DNA of 64,000 nucleotides. Source: Stenotrophomonas sp. UBA2124. Lineage in GTDB: Bacteria; Pseudomonadota; Gammaproteobacteria; Xanthomonadales; Xanthomonadaceae. The DNA lies in contig DCXY01000047.1 of the NCBI GenBank assembly GCA_002329155.1, positions 54,509 to 118,508 of the forward strand, given 5' to 3'. Position 1 is the first letter of the stretch. Each line of letters begins with the position of its first letter. Positions 1 through 8,841 of this stretch are shown here, piece by piece. The notes under the pieces are model-generated. The model was not told the origin of the DNA. It worked only from the letters and a program-made list of their open reading frames with translations, and ran no database searches. The position numbers were made by a program, and so were the translations under genes.

Positions 1-57
1 GGGGGGGGGGGGGGGGGGTGCGAGTAGAAGCGGGAGCAAGAGCAGGAGCAGGAGCTA

Positions 58-199
58 CCCCTCCCCAGCCCTCCCCTTCGCTGCGCGAAAGGGAGGGTGC
101 TCAGAAGCCTCGAGCTTTGCGCTCGTGGGCTCTCGGCAGCAGCAAAGCGGCTCTGCTCCCTCCCTTGCGCCAAAGGCGCAGGGGAGGGCTGGGGAGGGG
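58..199. repeat. Long inverted-repeat intergenic element, copy 1
   Basis: The arms at 58-76 and 181-199 are exact reverse complements (19 nt), enclosing about 100 bp that contains further short palindromes. A second, diverged copy with the same outer arms and the same internal hairpin lies at 45,921-46,174. The arrangement resembles a non-autonomous palindromic repeat rather than a gene. Whether it is mobile is unknown. Confidence 0.6.
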
Positions 200-247
200 T
201 GCTCTTGGCGCAGAACCCCACGCTGGTGGAACCCATCACCCACCCAC

Positions 248-275
248 AAAAAAGGGCGCCTTCCGGCGCCCTTTT
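248..275 (-). terminator. Rho-independent terminator after the Bax-inhibitor gene
   Basis: A 7-bp perfect stem (254-260 with 265-271, loop of 4) is flanked on the reverse strand by a run of six T. It lies about 25 bp past the stop of the reverse-strand gene at 297. Confidence 0.75.
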
Positions 276-296
276 CATCACTGCAGAACAGCAACC

Positions 297-1058
297 TCAG
301 TTGCGCGACTGCAGCTTGGACAGCAGGCGCAGGAACTCGATGTACAGCCACACCAGCGTGACCATCAGACCGAAGGCGCCATACCACTCCATGTACTTTG
401 GTGCGCCGGCTTCCACGCCGCTTTCAATGAAGTCGAAATCCAGCACCAGGTTCAACGCGGCAATCACCACCACGAACAGGCTGAAGCCGATGCCGATCAG
501 GCCGGAGTCGTGGATGTACGGAATCTGGATGTTGAACAGGCCCAGCACGATGGTCGCCAGGTACACCAGCGCGATGCCGCCGGTAGCGGCAACCACGCCC
601 AGCTTGAAGTTCTCGGTGGCCTTGATCAGGCCGCTGCGGTAGGCGAACAGCAGCGCGAACAGCGTGCCGAAGGTCAGCAGCACCGCCTGGAACACGATGC
701 CGTTGAAGCGTGCTTCGTAGATGGCCGAGATCGAGCCGAGGAACAGGCCCTCAGCCAGCGCATACAGCGGCGCGCTCACCGGTGCCCAGCTCTTCTTGAA
801 GATGGTGACCAGTGCCAGGATGAAGCCGGCGATCATGCCGCCCCACAGATACAACTTGGCGGCCGGCAGCAGCTCGCCGGCATCGTTGAGCGTGCCGTTC
901 CAGGCGAAGGCGGCGGTGATCACGGCCAGTAACAGCAGGATGCCGGTCTTGTTGGCAGTGCCATTGATGGTCATCGCATCGGCGCCGCGCGAAACGACGT
1001 TGCCGCTGCCAAGGTCGAGGAAGGTGGATTCGGAGAGGGCCGGATTGCCGCTGCGCAT
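297..1058 (-). CDS. Bax inhibitor-1/YccA family membrane protein
   Basis: A 253-residue polytopic inner-membrane protein of the Bax inhibitor-1 (BI-1/TMBIM) family, whose bacterial members are proposed calcium-leak or stress-related membrane proteins. About seven hydrophobic helices are visible after a short polar N-terminus (MRSGNPALSES). The last helix is followed by a short basic tail. The open frame continues upstream through tRNA genes, so the ATG at 1058 was chosen: it gives the usual family N-terminus and length and lies clear of the tRNA cluster. The gene stands alone, converges on its own terminator at 248-275, and is divergent from the tRNA run. The precise substrate is not known. 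Confidence 0.85.
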   Translation of the reverse strand: MRSGNPALSESTFLDLGSGNVVSRGADAMTINGTANKTGILLLLAVITAAFAWNGTLNDAGELLPAAKLYLWGGMIAGFILALVTIFKKSWAPVSAPLYALAEGLFLGSISAIYEARFNGIVFQAVLLTFGTLFALLFAYRSGLIKATENFKLGVVAATGGIALVYLATIVLGLFNIQIPYIHDSGLIGIGFSLFVVVIAALNLVLDFDFIESGVEAGAPKYMEWYGAFGLMVTLVWLYIEFLRLLSKLQSRN

Positions 1059-1195
1059 GCAATGCTCCATGGCTGGGTGAGTGGGTGCAGCCTGCAGGAT
1101 ACCTGCAATGTGTGACCTGAAAATTGTCGTTGACAGAATCGGCTGCAGTTCCGACAATAGCCGCCCTTTCGGGGGTAACCCGAGAGATTCACCAC

Positions 1196-1272
1196 CGGGG
1201 TATAGCGCAGTCTGGTAGCGCGCCTGCTTTGGGAGCAGGATGTCGGGGGTTCGAATCCCTCTACCCCGACCA
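1196..1272 (+). tRNA. tRNA-Pro (TGG)
   Basis: A 77-nt cloverleaf with acceptor stem cggggta/taccccg, anticodon TGG at 1230-1232, a normal T-loop (ttcgaat) and an encoded CCA end. It is the first of six tRNAs on the same strand before tig. Confidence 0.95.
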
Positions 1273-1316
1273 TCCCCAGCGCCATGTGCGCGGCGGGACG
1301 CGACAATCCGGTCAGA

Positions 1317-1393
1317 GCGCCCGTAGCTCAACTGGATAGAGCACCGGCCTTCTAAGCCGGCGGTTACAGGTTCGATTCCTGTCGGGCGCGCCA
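1317..1393 (+). tRNA. tRNA-Arg (TCT)
   Basis: A 77-nt cloverleaf with acceptor gcgcccg/cgggcgc, anticodon loop cttctaa giving TCT, T-loop ttcgatt and encoded CCA. It lies 44 bp after tRNA-Pro, which suggests co-transcription. Confidence 0.95.
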
Positions 1394-1433
1394 TCGGGCG
1401 CAAGCGGTAGGTGAGTGTTGTTGTTTTTCAGTG

Positions 1434-1510
1434 GTGGCTGTAGCTCAGTTGGTTAGAGTACCGGATTGTGATTCCGGTGGTCGGGGGTTCGAATCCCCTC
1501 AGCCACCCCA
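1434..1510 (+). tRNA. tRNA-His (GTG)
   Basis: A 77-nt cloverleaf with acceptor gtggctg/cagccac and anticodon loop ttgtgat giving GTG. The discriminator base is C (1507) and a G precedes the acceptor (1433), the G-1:C73 identity pair expected of tRNA-His. CCA is encoded. Confidence 0.95.
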
Positions 1511-1589
1511 CTGAACAAAGAGGCACCGGCGGCATCGCCGGGGTTTCCAAAGTAGAACGGGTGCGGTAACATTCGCCCCCTGATTTTCA

Positions 1590-1665
1590 GGGCTGTTAGC
1601 TCAGTTGGTAGAGCAGTTGACTCTTAATCAATAGGTCCAAGGTTCGAATCCTTGACAGCCCACCA
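1590..1665 (+). tRNA. tRNA-Lys (CTT), copy 1
   Basis: A 76-nt cloverleaf with acceptor gggctgt/acagccc, anticodon loop ctcttaa giving CTT (1623-1625), T-loop ttcgaat and encoded CCA. The identical gene is repeated at 1778-1853. Confidence 0.95.
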
Positions 1666-1671
1666 AATTGA

Positions 1672-1699
1672 AAGCCATCAGAGTGATCTGGTGGCTTTT
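1672..1699 (+). terminator. Terminator between the two tRNA-Lys genes
   Basis: An 11-bp stem (1672-1682 with 1687-1697, one G-T wobble) ends in TTTT. A related hairpin follows the second tRNA-Lys, so the tRNA and its terminator were probably duplicated together. Confidence 0.7.
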
Positions 1700-1731
1700 C
1701 CTTTTTATGTAAGCCCATGCTTTTGCATGGT

Positions 1732-1760
1732 GGTACGGAAAACACCCCGAGGTGTATAAT
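1732..1760 (+). promoter_or_regulatory. Candidate promoter for the second tRNA-Lys
   Basis: A perfect TATAAT -10 hexamer lies at 1755-1760, 18 bp before the tRNA, behind a terminator. The -35 at about 1732-1737 is poor, so only the -10 is strong evidence. Confidence 0.5.
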
Positions 1761-1777
1761 CCGGCCCAGAGTTTTCA

Positions 1778-1853
1778 GGGCTGTTAGCTCAGTTGGTAGA
1801 GCAGTTGACTCTTAATCAATAGGTCCAAGGTTCGAATCCTTGACAGCCCACCA
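1778..1853 (+). tRNA. tRNA-Lys (CTT), copy 2
   Basis: Identical in sequence to the tRNA-Lys at 1590-1665, with anticodon CTT and encoded CCA. It appears to have its own promoter and terminator, so it is likely a separate transcription unit. Confidence 0.95.
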
Positions 1854-1860
1854 GTTTGAA

Positions 1861-1889
1861 GGCCACCGGAGTGATCCGGTGGCTTTTTT
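1861..1889 (+). terminator. Terminator after tRNA-Lys copy 2
   Basis: A GC-rich stem (about 1861-1869 with 1876-1883) is followed by six T. It is a near-copy of the hairpin at 1672-1699. Confidence 0.75.
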
Positions 1890-1964
1890 CTTTGCCGGAT
1901 GCGGCGGTTGGGCGCTTCCGCTTTGCGGGCCGGCCTGCAACAATGGCGCCCCTGAACCGGCCTC

Positions 1965-2051
1965 GCGAAAGTGGCGGAATTGGTAGACGCCCTGGATTTA
2001 GGTTCCAGTGTCTGAGAGGACGTGGGGGTTCGAGTCCCCCCTTTCGCACCA
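1965..2051 (+). tRNA. tRNA-Leu (TAG)
   Basis: An 87-nt tRNA with a long variable arm, acceptor gcgaaag/ctttcgc, anticodon loop tttaggt giving TAG, and encoded CCA. It is the last tRNA before tig. Confidence 0.95.
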
Positions 2052-2240
2052 GTGCCCGGTCATGCCAGCCCCCGTTCGGCGGTGTTGGCCCTGTTTCCGC
2101 CCGCTTCCTGAATGGGCGCGCCTGCTGGCGGTGAGGCCCGGAATCGGCCAAACTAGAGGGCTGCGGCCGAAATCCGCGCCTGAACCGTTTCAATCACCAT
2201 ATCGTGCCGGGGGCCGCTGCCGCCGGTGGCAGGAGTCCAC

Positions 2241-3536
2241 ATGCAAGCTTCGATCGAATCCACCGGCAACCTGGAACGCCGCCTGAGCTTCTCGCTGCCG
2301 GCCGACCGCCTGCAGAGCCATATCAATGGCCGCCTTGGCGAAATCGCGCGTACCGCGCGCATCAAGGGCTTCCGCCCGGGCAAGGTGCCGGCCAAGGTGA
2401 TCGAGCAGCGTTTCGGGCCGCAGGTGCGTGCCGAGGCGATGGATGGCCTGCTGCGTGAGACCTTCGACGCCGCCCTGCGCGAGCACGAGCTGCGCATTGC
2501 CGGCAACCCGCGCATCGACAAGGCGGGCGAGGGCGAGTTCGATTTCGTCGCCACCGTCGAGCTGATTCCGGATTTCGGCGACGTCGATGTCACCAAGCTC
2601 AACGTGGTGCGCCACACGGCTGAAATCAGCGATGCCGACATCGACCAGATGATCGAGAACCTGCGCCAGCAGCGCCGCACCTGGAAGCCGGTTACGCGTG
2701 GCGCCCAGGAAGGCGACCTGGTGGGCCTGGAGACCTGGTCGCAGGCTGGCGACGAGCGCCTGCCGGCCGAAGGTGTCGAGAAGGGCACCATCATCATCGG
2801 CCAGGGCATGATGTTCGAGCAGATCGAAAAGGGCCTGGTCGGCCTGTCCAAGGGCGAAGAAAAGACCCTGGACGTGGAGTTCCCGGCTGATTGGCGCGTG
2901 CCCGCGCTGGCCGGCAAGACCGTGCAGGTGACGGTCAAGGCCACCGAGGTGTCCGAGCAGGACATGCCGGAAGTGGATGCTGCCTTCATCAAGAGCTTCG
3001 GTGTCAAGAATGGCGACCTGGAGCAGTTCCGCGCCGACATCCGTTCCAACCTGGAGCGTGAGCTCAAGGGCGCGCTGATGAACCGCCTGCGCCGCGAAGT
3101 GGGTGAGCAGCTGATCGCCGCCTATTCCTCGGTCGAGCTGCCGCCGCGCCTGGTCGAGGGCGAAGCCCGTTCGATGCTGGCCCAGCAGGTGGACGCGATC
3201 CGCCGCCAGGGCGGCAACCCGGGCGAAGTGCCGGCCGATGCGCACGAAGGCTTCAAGGAAGCGGCCAGCAAGCGTGTGCTGGTGGGTCTGCTGGTCGGCG
3301 AAGTGGCCCGTAAGAACGAGCTGCGCCTGGACCCCAAGCGCCTGAACGAAACCATGCGCCTGATCGCTTCCACCTACGAAGAGCCGGAGCAGGTCATTGA
3401 GATGTACCGCAACGACCCCCAGCTCATGGCTGGCCTGCAGAACCGCGTGATGGAAGAGCAGGTCATCGACTGGATCGCCGAGCGTGCCCAGCACACCGAG
3501 CAGGCGTTGACGTTCCAGGAAGCCATCCGCCAGTAA
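2241..3536 (+). CDS. tig: Trigger factor (ribosome-bound chaperone)
   Basis: A 431-residue cytosolic chaperone with peptidyl-prolyl isomerase activity that docks at the ribosomal exit tunnel and receives nascent chains. The ribosome-binding signature GFRPGKVP is at residues 43-50. A central FKBP-like domain (about 155-245) is followed by the long helical C-terminal substrate-binding region. Length matches the family (about 430). The ATG at 2241 follows an AGGAG at 2231-2235 and gives the usual MQASIE start; a possible start 15 bp upstream lacks that spacing. It is first in the tig-clpP-clpX-lon series, the conserved proteostasis order of gammaproteobacteria. Confidence 0.96.
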   Translation: MQASIESTGNLERRLSFSLPADRLQSHINGRLGEIARTARIKGFRPGKVPAKVIEQRFGPQVRAEAMDGLLRETFDAALREHELRIAGNPRIDKAGEGEFDFVATVELIPDFGDVDVTKLNVVRHTAEISDADIDQMIENLRQQRRTWKPVTRGAQEGDLVGLETWSQAGDERLPAEGVEKGTIIIGQGMMFEQIEKGLVGLSKGEEKTLDVEFPADWRVPALAGKTVQVTVKATEVSEQDMPEVDAAFIKSFGVKNGDLEQFRADIRSNLERELKGALMNRLRREVGEQLIAAYSSVELPPRLVEGEARSMLAQQVDAIRRQGGNPGEVPADAHEGFKEAASKRVLVGLLVGEVARKNELRLDPKRLNETMRLIASTYEEPEQVIEMYRNDPQLMAGLQNRVMEEQVIDWIAERAQHTEQALTFQEAIRQ

Positions 3537-3602
3537 GCTGGCGGTGTTCCGACCCTGCGCCACGGCGCGGGGCGTTCCCCTCGAACAACAGGTGCCTCAC
3601 GA

Positions 3603-4229
3603 ATGGACAACCGAACCAAAGCATTGAACATGGTTCCGATGGTGGTCGAGCAGACCAGCCGCGGCGAGCGCGCCTATGACATCTATTCGCGCCTGCTCAA
3701 GGAGCGCCTGATTTTCCTGGTCGGCCCGATCGACGACCACATGGCCAACCTGGTGGTGGCGCAGCTGCTGTTCCTGGAAGCGGAAAATCCGGAAAAGGAC
3801 ATCAGCATCTACATCAACTCGCCGGGTGGCGTGGTGACCGCCGGCATGGCGATCTACGACACCATGCAGTACATCAAGCCGGACGTGAGCACCATCTGCG
3901 TCGGCCAGGCCGCCTCGATGGGCGCGCTGCTGCTGGCCTCGGGTGCTGCGGGCAAGCGTTATGCGCTGCCGAACTCGCGGGTGATGATCCACCAGCCGCT
4001 GGGCGGCTTCCAGGGCCAGGCCAGCGACATCGACATCCACGCGCGTGAAATCCTCACCCTGCGTGCGCGCCTGAACGAGGTGCTGGCCAAGCACACCGGG
4101 CAGTCGCTGGAGACCATCGCGCGCGATACCGAGCGCGACAACTTCAAGAGCGCGGCCGATGCAGTGGCCTATGGTCTGGTGGACCAGGTGCTGGAGCGCC
4201 GTCCGGACGAGTCGATCCAGCCGGCTTGA
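3603..4229 (+). CDS. clpP: ATP-dependent Clp protease proteolytic subunit
   Basis: A 208-residue serine protease that forms the double-heptamer chamber used by ClpX. The catalytic triad is visible as Ser105 (in GQAASMG), His130 (in MIHQPLGG) and Asp179, with the spacing of the E. coli enzyme. A short N-terminal propeptide-like stretch precedes the core. It lies 66 bp after tig and 127 bp before clpX on the same strand. The ribosome-binding site is weak. Nothing is missing or unusual. Confidence 0.97.
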   Translation: MDNRTKALNMVPMVVEQTSRGERAYDIYSRLLKERLIFLVGPIDDHMANLVVAQLLFLEAENPEKDISIYINSPGGVVTAGMAIYDTMQYIKPDVSTICVGQAASMGALLLASGAAGKRYALPNSRVMIHQPLGGFQGQASDIDIHAREILTLRARLNEVLAKHTGQSLETIARDTERDNFKSAADAVAYGLVDQVLERRPDESIQPA

Positions 4230-4356
4230 CGGTGCAAGTGGCCGAAAACATGGCATTTTTGGCAGGGTCGGAACTGGACTGGCGTCCATCCGGCCCTGTG
4301 CTATTCTCGAATTTGAACCCCCTGTTCAGAGGGGGAAGCAACTGGGTAAGCGAAGC

Positions 4357-5646
4357 ATGAGCGAAGACCGGCAAGGTCGTTCCGGGGACAGCAGCGGCAA
4401 GATTCTGTACTGCTCGTTCTGCGGCAAGAGTCAGCACGAAGTACGCAAGCTGATCGCGGGTCCGAGCGTGTTCATCTGTGATGAATGCGTGGAGCTGTGC
4501 AACGACATCATCCGCGAGGAGCTTGAGGAGAAGGCGCAGTCGGCACGCAGTTCGCTGCCCAAGCCGCGCGAGATCCTGGAAGTGCTCGACCAGTACGTCA
4601 TTGGCCAGAACCGTGCAAAGCGCACGCTGGCGGTGGCTGTGTACAACCATTACAAGCGTATCGAGAGCCGCCAGAAGAGCGACGATGTGGAGCTGTCCAA
4701 GTCCAACATCCTGCTGGTCGGCCCGACCGGTTCGGGCAAGACGCTGCTGGCTGAAACCCTCGCTCGCCTGCTCAATGTGCCGTTCACCATGGCCGACGCC
4801 ACCACGCTGACCGAAGCCGGTTACGTGGGCGAGGACGTGGAGAACATCATCCAGAAGCTGCTGCAGAAGTGCGACTACGATGTCGAGAAGGCGCAGCAGG
4901 GCATCGTCTACATCGACGAAATCGACAAGATCTCGCGTAAGAGTGAGAACCCGTCAATCACCCGCGACGTGTCCGGTGAAGGCGTGCAGCAGGCGCTGCT
5001 GAAGCTGATCGAAGGCACCGTGGCCAGCGTGCCGCCGCAGGGTGGTCGCAAGCACCCGCAGCAGGAATTCCTGCAGGTGGACACCAAGAACATCCTGTTC
5101 ATCTGTGGCGGCGCGTTCGCCGGCCTGGACAAGGTGATCCAGCAGCGTTCGTCCGATTCGAGCAGCATCGGCTTCGGGGCAAAGGTCAAGAGTGCCGAGC
5201 GCAAGCAGGAAGTGGGCAAGGTGCTGGCCGAGGTGGAGCCGGAAGACCTGATCAAGTTCGGCCTGATTCCGGAGTTCGTCGGCCGCCTGCCGGTGGTGGC
5301 AACGCTGGAAGAGCTGGACGAGGCGGCGCTGATCAAGATCCTGACCGAGCCCAAGAACGCCATCACCAAGCAGTTCAAGAAGCTGTTCGAGATGGAGAAC
5401 GTGGAGCTGGAATTCCGCCCGGACGCGCTCTCGGCCATTGCCAAGAAGGCGCTCAAGCGCAAGACCGGCGCCCGTGGCCTGCGCACCATCGTCGAATCGG
5501 TGCTGCTGGACACCATGTACGAGCTGCCGTCGCAGGAGAATGTGAGCAAGGTGGTGGTGGACGAGTCGGTCATCGACAACAAATCCGAGCCGTACATCAT
5601 CTACCAGACGCCTCCGGCGCCGGCCAAGGCCGCCTCGGGCGACTGA
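4357..5646 (+). CDS. clpX: ClpX unfoldase ATPase subunit
   Basis: A 429-residue AAA+ unfoldase that recognises tagged substrates and feeds them to ClpP. The N-terminal C4 zinc finger uses Cys19, Cys22, Cys41 and Cys44. Walker A GPTGSGKT is at 122-129 and Walker B is the YIDEID motif. The pore loop GYVGEDVE and the C-terminal small domain are present. The frame is open upstream into clpP, but the ATG at 4357 (MSEDRQGR) gives the family N-terminus. It is followed by a strong terminator at 5718-5754 before lon. Confidence 0.97.
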   Translation: MSEDRQGRSGDSSGKILYCSFCGKSQHEVRKLIAGPSVFICDECVELCNDIIREELEEKAQSARSSLPKPREILEVLDQYVIGQNRAKRTLAVAVYNHYKRIESRQKSDDVELSKSNILLVGPTGSGKTLLAETLARLLNVPFTMADATTLTEAGYVGEDVENIIQKLLQKCDYDVEKAQQGIVYIDEIDKISRKSENPSITRDVSGEGVQQALLKLIEGTVASVPPQGGRKHPQQEFLQVDTKNILFICGGAFAGLDKVIQQRSSDSSSIGFGAKVKSAERKQEVGKVLAEVEPEDLIKFGLIPEFVGRLPVVATLEELDEAALIKILTEPKNAITKQFKKLFEMENVELEFRPDALSAIAKKALKRKTGARGLRTIVESVLLDTMYELPSQENVSKVVVDESVIDNKSEPYIIYQTPPAPAKAASGD

Positions 5647-5717
5647 GCCCCGGGGCAGGGGTCTGAACCGCGCATTTCGGGGTTCAGTTCTGGCCGCGCA
5701 AGCCTCTTGCAACACCC

Positions 5718-5754
5718 GGCCGATGGCCCCATAACGGGGCCATCGGCCTTTTTT
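5718..5754 (+). terminator. Strong terminator between clpX and lon
   Basis: A 13-14-bp nearly perfect stem (5718-5730 with 5735-5748, loop ataa) followed by six T. It separates the tig-clpP-clpX unit from lon, implying that lon has its own promoter or relies on read-through. Confidence 0.9.
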
Positions 5755-5787
5755 ATCGGCCCCCATCGAATTCCTGCGGAGCCCCAC

Positions 5788-8244
5788 ATGGCCCAGTCCC
5801 AACTCGAAACCCTCGACCTGCCGGTGCTGCCACTGCGAGACGTGGTGGTGTTCCCGCACATGGTCATTCCGCTGTTCGTCGGCCGCGACAAGTCCATGCA
5901 GGCGCTGGAGCGTGCCATGGAGGCGGACAAGCGCATCCTGCTGCTGGCCCAGAGGTCGGCTGAAACCGACGACCCGGCCGCCGCCGATCTGTACACCGTG
6001 GGCACCCTGGCCCAGGTGCTGCAGCTGCTGAAACTGCCCGACGGCACCATCAAGGTGCTGGTCGAAGGCCTGTCGCGCGTGAGCGTGGACAAGGTCTACG
6101 AGCAGGACGGCGCGCTGCAGGGCCATGGCGTGGAGCTGGAGTCGGACGAATCGCGCGAGCCGCGTGAGATCGAGGCTGTCGCCCGTTCGCTGATGTCGCT
6201 GTTCGAGCAGTACGTCAAGACCAACCGCAAGCTGCCGCCGGAGCTGCTGCAGACCCTGGCCGGCATCGAAGAGCCCGCGCGCCTGGCCGACACCATCGCC
6301 GCGCACATCGGCGTGCGCCTGGCCGACAAGCAGAAGCTGCTGGAAACGCTGCAGGTGGGTGACCGCCTGGAGATGCTGGTGGGCCTGGTCGATGGCGAGA
6401 TCGACGTGCAGCAGCTGGAGAAGCGCATCCGCGGCCGGGTGAAGTCGCAGATGGAAAAGAGCCAGCGCGAGTACTACCTCAACGAGCAGATGAAGGCCAT
6501 CCAGAAGGAACTGGGTGATCTGGACGACGCGCCGGGCGAGCTGGACGAACTGGCGCGCAAGATCGCCGAGGCCGGCATGCCCAAGGCGGTCGAGGCCAAG
6601 GCCAGGAACGAATTCAACAAGCTCAAGCAGATGTCGCCCATGTCGGCCGAAGCGGCCGTGGTGCGCAACTACCTGGAATGGCTGCTGGGCGTGCCGTGGA
6701 AGAAGCGCAGCAAGGTCCGCAAGGACCTGAAGGTGGCGCAGGACACGCTGGACGCCGACCACTACGGGCTGGACAAGGTCAAGGACCGCATCCTTGAGTA
6801 CCTTGCCGTGCAGTCGCGGGTGAAGCAGATGAAGGGGCCGATCCTGTGCCTGGTGGGGCCGCCGGGCGTGGGCAAGACCTCGCTGGGCCAGTCCATCGCC
6901 AAAGCCACCAACCGCAAGTTCGTGCGCATGTCGCTGGGCGGCGTGCGCGACGAGGCCGAGATCCGTGGCCACCGCCGTACCTACGTCGGTTCCATGCCGG
7001 GCCGCATCGTGCAGAACCTCAACAAGGTGGGCAGCAAGAACCCGCTGTTCGTGCTGGACGAGATCGACAAGATGTCGATGGATTTCCGTGGCGACCCGTC
7101 TTCGGCGCTGCTGGAAGTGCTGGACCCGGAGCAGAACAACGCCTTCAACGACCACTATCTGGAAGTGGACCTGGACCTGAGCGAAGTGATGTTCGTGGCC
7201 ACCTCGAACTCGCTCAACATTCCCGGCCCGCTGCTGGACCGCATGGAAGTGATCCGCATCCCCGGCTATACCGAGGATGAGAAGCTCAACATCGCCACCC
7301 GTTACCTGGTGCCCAAGCAGCTCAAGGCCAACGGCCTGAAGCCGGAGGAGTTGGCCATCGAGGAAGCCGCCATCCGCGACATCGTGCGTTACTACACGCG
7401 CGAATCGGGCGTGCGCAACCTTGAGCGCGAGATCGCCAAGATCTGCCGCAAGGTGGTCAAGGAGATCGCGCTGGCCGGCCCGCAGCCGGCGAAGAAGACG
7501 GCCAGGAAGAGCACGAAGAAGCCCAAGGCGCTGGTGGTGGTCGATGGTGCGAACCTGGACAAGTACCTGGGCGTGCGCCGCTTCGACTTCGGACGTGCCG
7601 AGGAAGAGAACGAGATCGGCCTGGTCACCGGCCTGGCCTGGACCGAGGTGGGTGGCGATCTGCTGCAGATCGAATCGACCCTGATCCCGGGCAAGGGCGC
7701 GGTGACCCTGACCGGCCAGCTGGGCAATGTGATGAAGGAGTCGGCCACGGCCGCCCTGTCGGTGGTGCGTGCGCGCGCCGAGGCGTTGGGCATCGACGTG
7801 GACTTCCTGCAGAAGCACGACGTGCACCTGCACGTGCCCGATGGCGCCACGCCGAAGGATGGCCCCAGCGCCGGTATCGCCATGGTCACCTCGCTGGTGT
7901 CCACGCTGAGCAAGGTGCCGGTGAAGGCCGACGTGGCAATGACCGGCGAGATCACCCTGCGCGGGCGCGTCACCGCCATTGGTGGGCTGAAGGAAAAACT
8001 GCTGGCCGCGCTGCGTGGTGGCATCCGCACGGTCATCATTCCCGATGAGAACCGCAAGGACCTGGCGGATATTCCGGCCAACGTCACCGATGGCCTCACC
8101 ATCGTGCCGGTGAAGTGGATTGACGAGGTGCTCGATATCGCGCTGGAGTCGCCGCTGGCACCGAAGAAGGCACGCAAAACTGCACAGCGCGTCACGGTAC
8201 GCGGCAAGAGCAAGGCAGCTCCCAACGCCCGCGTCAAGCACTGA
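5788..8244 (+). CDS. lon: ATP-dependent protease La (Lon)
   Basis: An 818-residue cytosolic AAA+ protease that degrades damaged and regulatory proteins. Domain order is an N-terminal substrate-recognition domain (about 10-205), a coiled region, the AAA+ module with Walker A GPPGVGKT at 357-364, and the C-terminal protease with catalytic Ser694 (in DGPSAG) and Lys737 (second K of GGLKEK). A lysine-rich insert near 565-580 and a basic tail extend it slightly beyond the E. coli enzyme (784). The ATG at 5788 follows GCGGAG and gives a standard start. hupB follows, as in E. coli. Confidence 0.97.
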   Translation: MAQSQLETLDLPVLPLRDVVVFPHMVIPLFVGRDKSMQALERAMEADKRILLLAQRSAETDDPAAADLYTVGTLAQVLQLLKLPDGTIKVLVEGLSRVSVDKVYEQDGALQGHGVELESDESREPREIEAVARSLMSLFEQYVKTNRKLPPELLQTLAGIEEPARLADTIAAHIGVRLADKQKLLETLQVGDRLEMLVGLVDGEIDVQQLEKRIRGRVKSQMEKSQREYYLNEQMKAIQKELGDLDDAPGELDELARKIAEAGMPKAVEAKARNEFNKLKQMSPMSAEAAVVRNYLEWLLGVPWKKRSKVRKDLKVAQDTLDADHYGLDKVKDRILEYLAVQSRVKQMKGPILCLVGPPGVGKTSLGQSIAKATNRKFVRMSLGGVRDEAEIRGHRRTYVGSMPGRIVQNLNKVGSKNPLFVLDEIDKMSMDFRGDPSSALLEVLDPEQNNAFNDHYLEVDLDLSEVMFVATSNSLNIPGPLLDRMEVIRIPGYTEDEKLNIATRYLVPKQLKANGLKPEELAIEEAAIRDIVRYYTRESGVRNLEREIAKICRKVVKEIALAGPQPAKKTARKSTKKPKALVVVDGANLDKYLGVRRFDFGRAEEENEIGLVTGLAWTEVGGDLLQIESTLIPGKGAVTLTGQLGNVMKESATAALSVVRARAEALGIDVDFLQKHDVHLHVPDGATPKDGPSAGIAMVTSLVSTLSKVPVKADVAMTGEITLRGRVTAIGGLKEKLLAALRGGIRTVIIPDENRKDLADIPANVTDGLTIVPVKWIDEVLDIALESPLAPKKARKTAQRVTVRGKSKAAPNARVKH

Positions 8245-8294
8245 AATGTGAATGCCAAACCCCCTGAAACCCGCGCCATTGCTGGCTTTTCGGC

Positions 8295-8323
8295 TTGCGT
8301 GGGTAGGGGGGCGCTGGTATAAA
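8295..8323 (+). promoter_or_regulatory. Candidate sigma-70 promoter of hupB
   Basis: TTGCGT (8295-8300), a 17-bp spacer and TATAAA (8318-8323) lie about 130 bp before the hupB start in the lon-hupB gap. The spacing is ideal. This implies a long 5' leader. Confidence 0.6.
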
Positions 8324-8452
8324 AGTCCGACTCGCGCACCTTCGTTTTCGCAGGTGAGGCGCAGGTAGCTTCTACCGGCTTGTGGTGTCCAGTGGACATG
8401 CGCAGGCCAACCAAACTATTCCGCGGATTTGCCGCAAAGGGAGTTTTACAGA

Positions 8453-8725
8453 ATGAACAAGACCGAATTGATTGATGGCGTTGCCGCTGCTGCTGACCTG
8501 TCCAAGGCCGAAGCTGGCCGTGCAGTTGACGCTGTCATCGCCGAGATCACCAAGGCCCTGAAGAAGGGTGATGCCGTGACTCTGGTGGGCTTCGGTACGT
8601 TCCAGGTCCGTGAGCGCGCTGAGCGCACTGGCCGCAACCCGAAGACCGGCGAAGAGATCAAGATCGCCGCTGCAAAAAATCCTGCGTTCAAGGCTGGTAA
8701 AGCTCTTAAGGACGCTGTAAACTAA
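8453..8725 (+). CDS. hupB: DNA-binding protein HU-beta
   Basis: A 90-residue nucleoid protein that binds and bends DNA as a dimer. The sequence begins MNKTELIDGVA and carries the HU/IHF signature around residues 46-65 (GFGTFQVRERAERTGRNP), including the beta-arm proline. The start at 8453 follows AAAGGGAG. It lies downstream of lon as in E. coli. There is no terminator before the tRNA-Val 12 bp downstream, so HU and the following tRNAs may share a transcript. Confidence 0.97.
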   Translation: MNKTELIDGVAAAADLSKAEAGRAVDAVIAEITKALKKGDAVTLVGFGTFQVRERAERTGRNPKTGEEIKIAAAKNPAFKAGKALKDAVN

Positions 8726-8737
8726 GCGGCTCACCGG

Positions 8738-8812
8738 GGGTGCTTAGCTCAGTGGTAGAGCGTCTCCCTTACAAGGAGAGGGTCGGGGGTTCGAAACCCT
8801 CAGCACCCACCA
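8738..8812 (+). tRNA. tRNA-Val (TAC)
   Basis: A 75-nt cloverleaf with acceptor gggtgct/agcaccc, anticodon loop cttacaa giving TAC, and encoded CCA. It starts 12 bp after the hupB stop. Confidence 0.95.
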
Positions 8813-8841
8813 CTTAGGCACCAACGCGCAGTATTGAAAGT

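Larger units (their letters stand above)
1..296. other. Gene-free left edge: G-run and inverted-repeat element
   Basis: No convincing gene is seen here. The first 18 bases are all G, which may be a sequencing or assembly artefact. Bases 58-76 and 181-199 are perfect 19-nt inverted repeats (C-rich left arm, G-rich right arm), with smaller hairpins between them, including one around the 'cgctgcgcg' motif near 79-90. A related structure recurs at 45.92-46.17 kb, so this is a dispersed intergenic repeat. Open frames across it are compositional artefacts. Confidence 0.6.

Noticed and set aside
1..18. Run of 18 G at the window start
   Set aside because: Most likely an assembly or sequencing artefact, not biological structure.
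297..1403. Extended N-terminus of the Bax-inhibitor gene
   Set aside because: The extension would run through tRNA-Pro and tRNA-Arg; the internal ATG at 1058 gives the family N-terminus.
4954..8241. Very long reverse-strand open frame (over 1000 codons) opposite clpX and lon
   Set aside because: It is a shadow frame caused by GC-rich codon bias; the forward strand carries complete, motif-verified ClpX and Lon.
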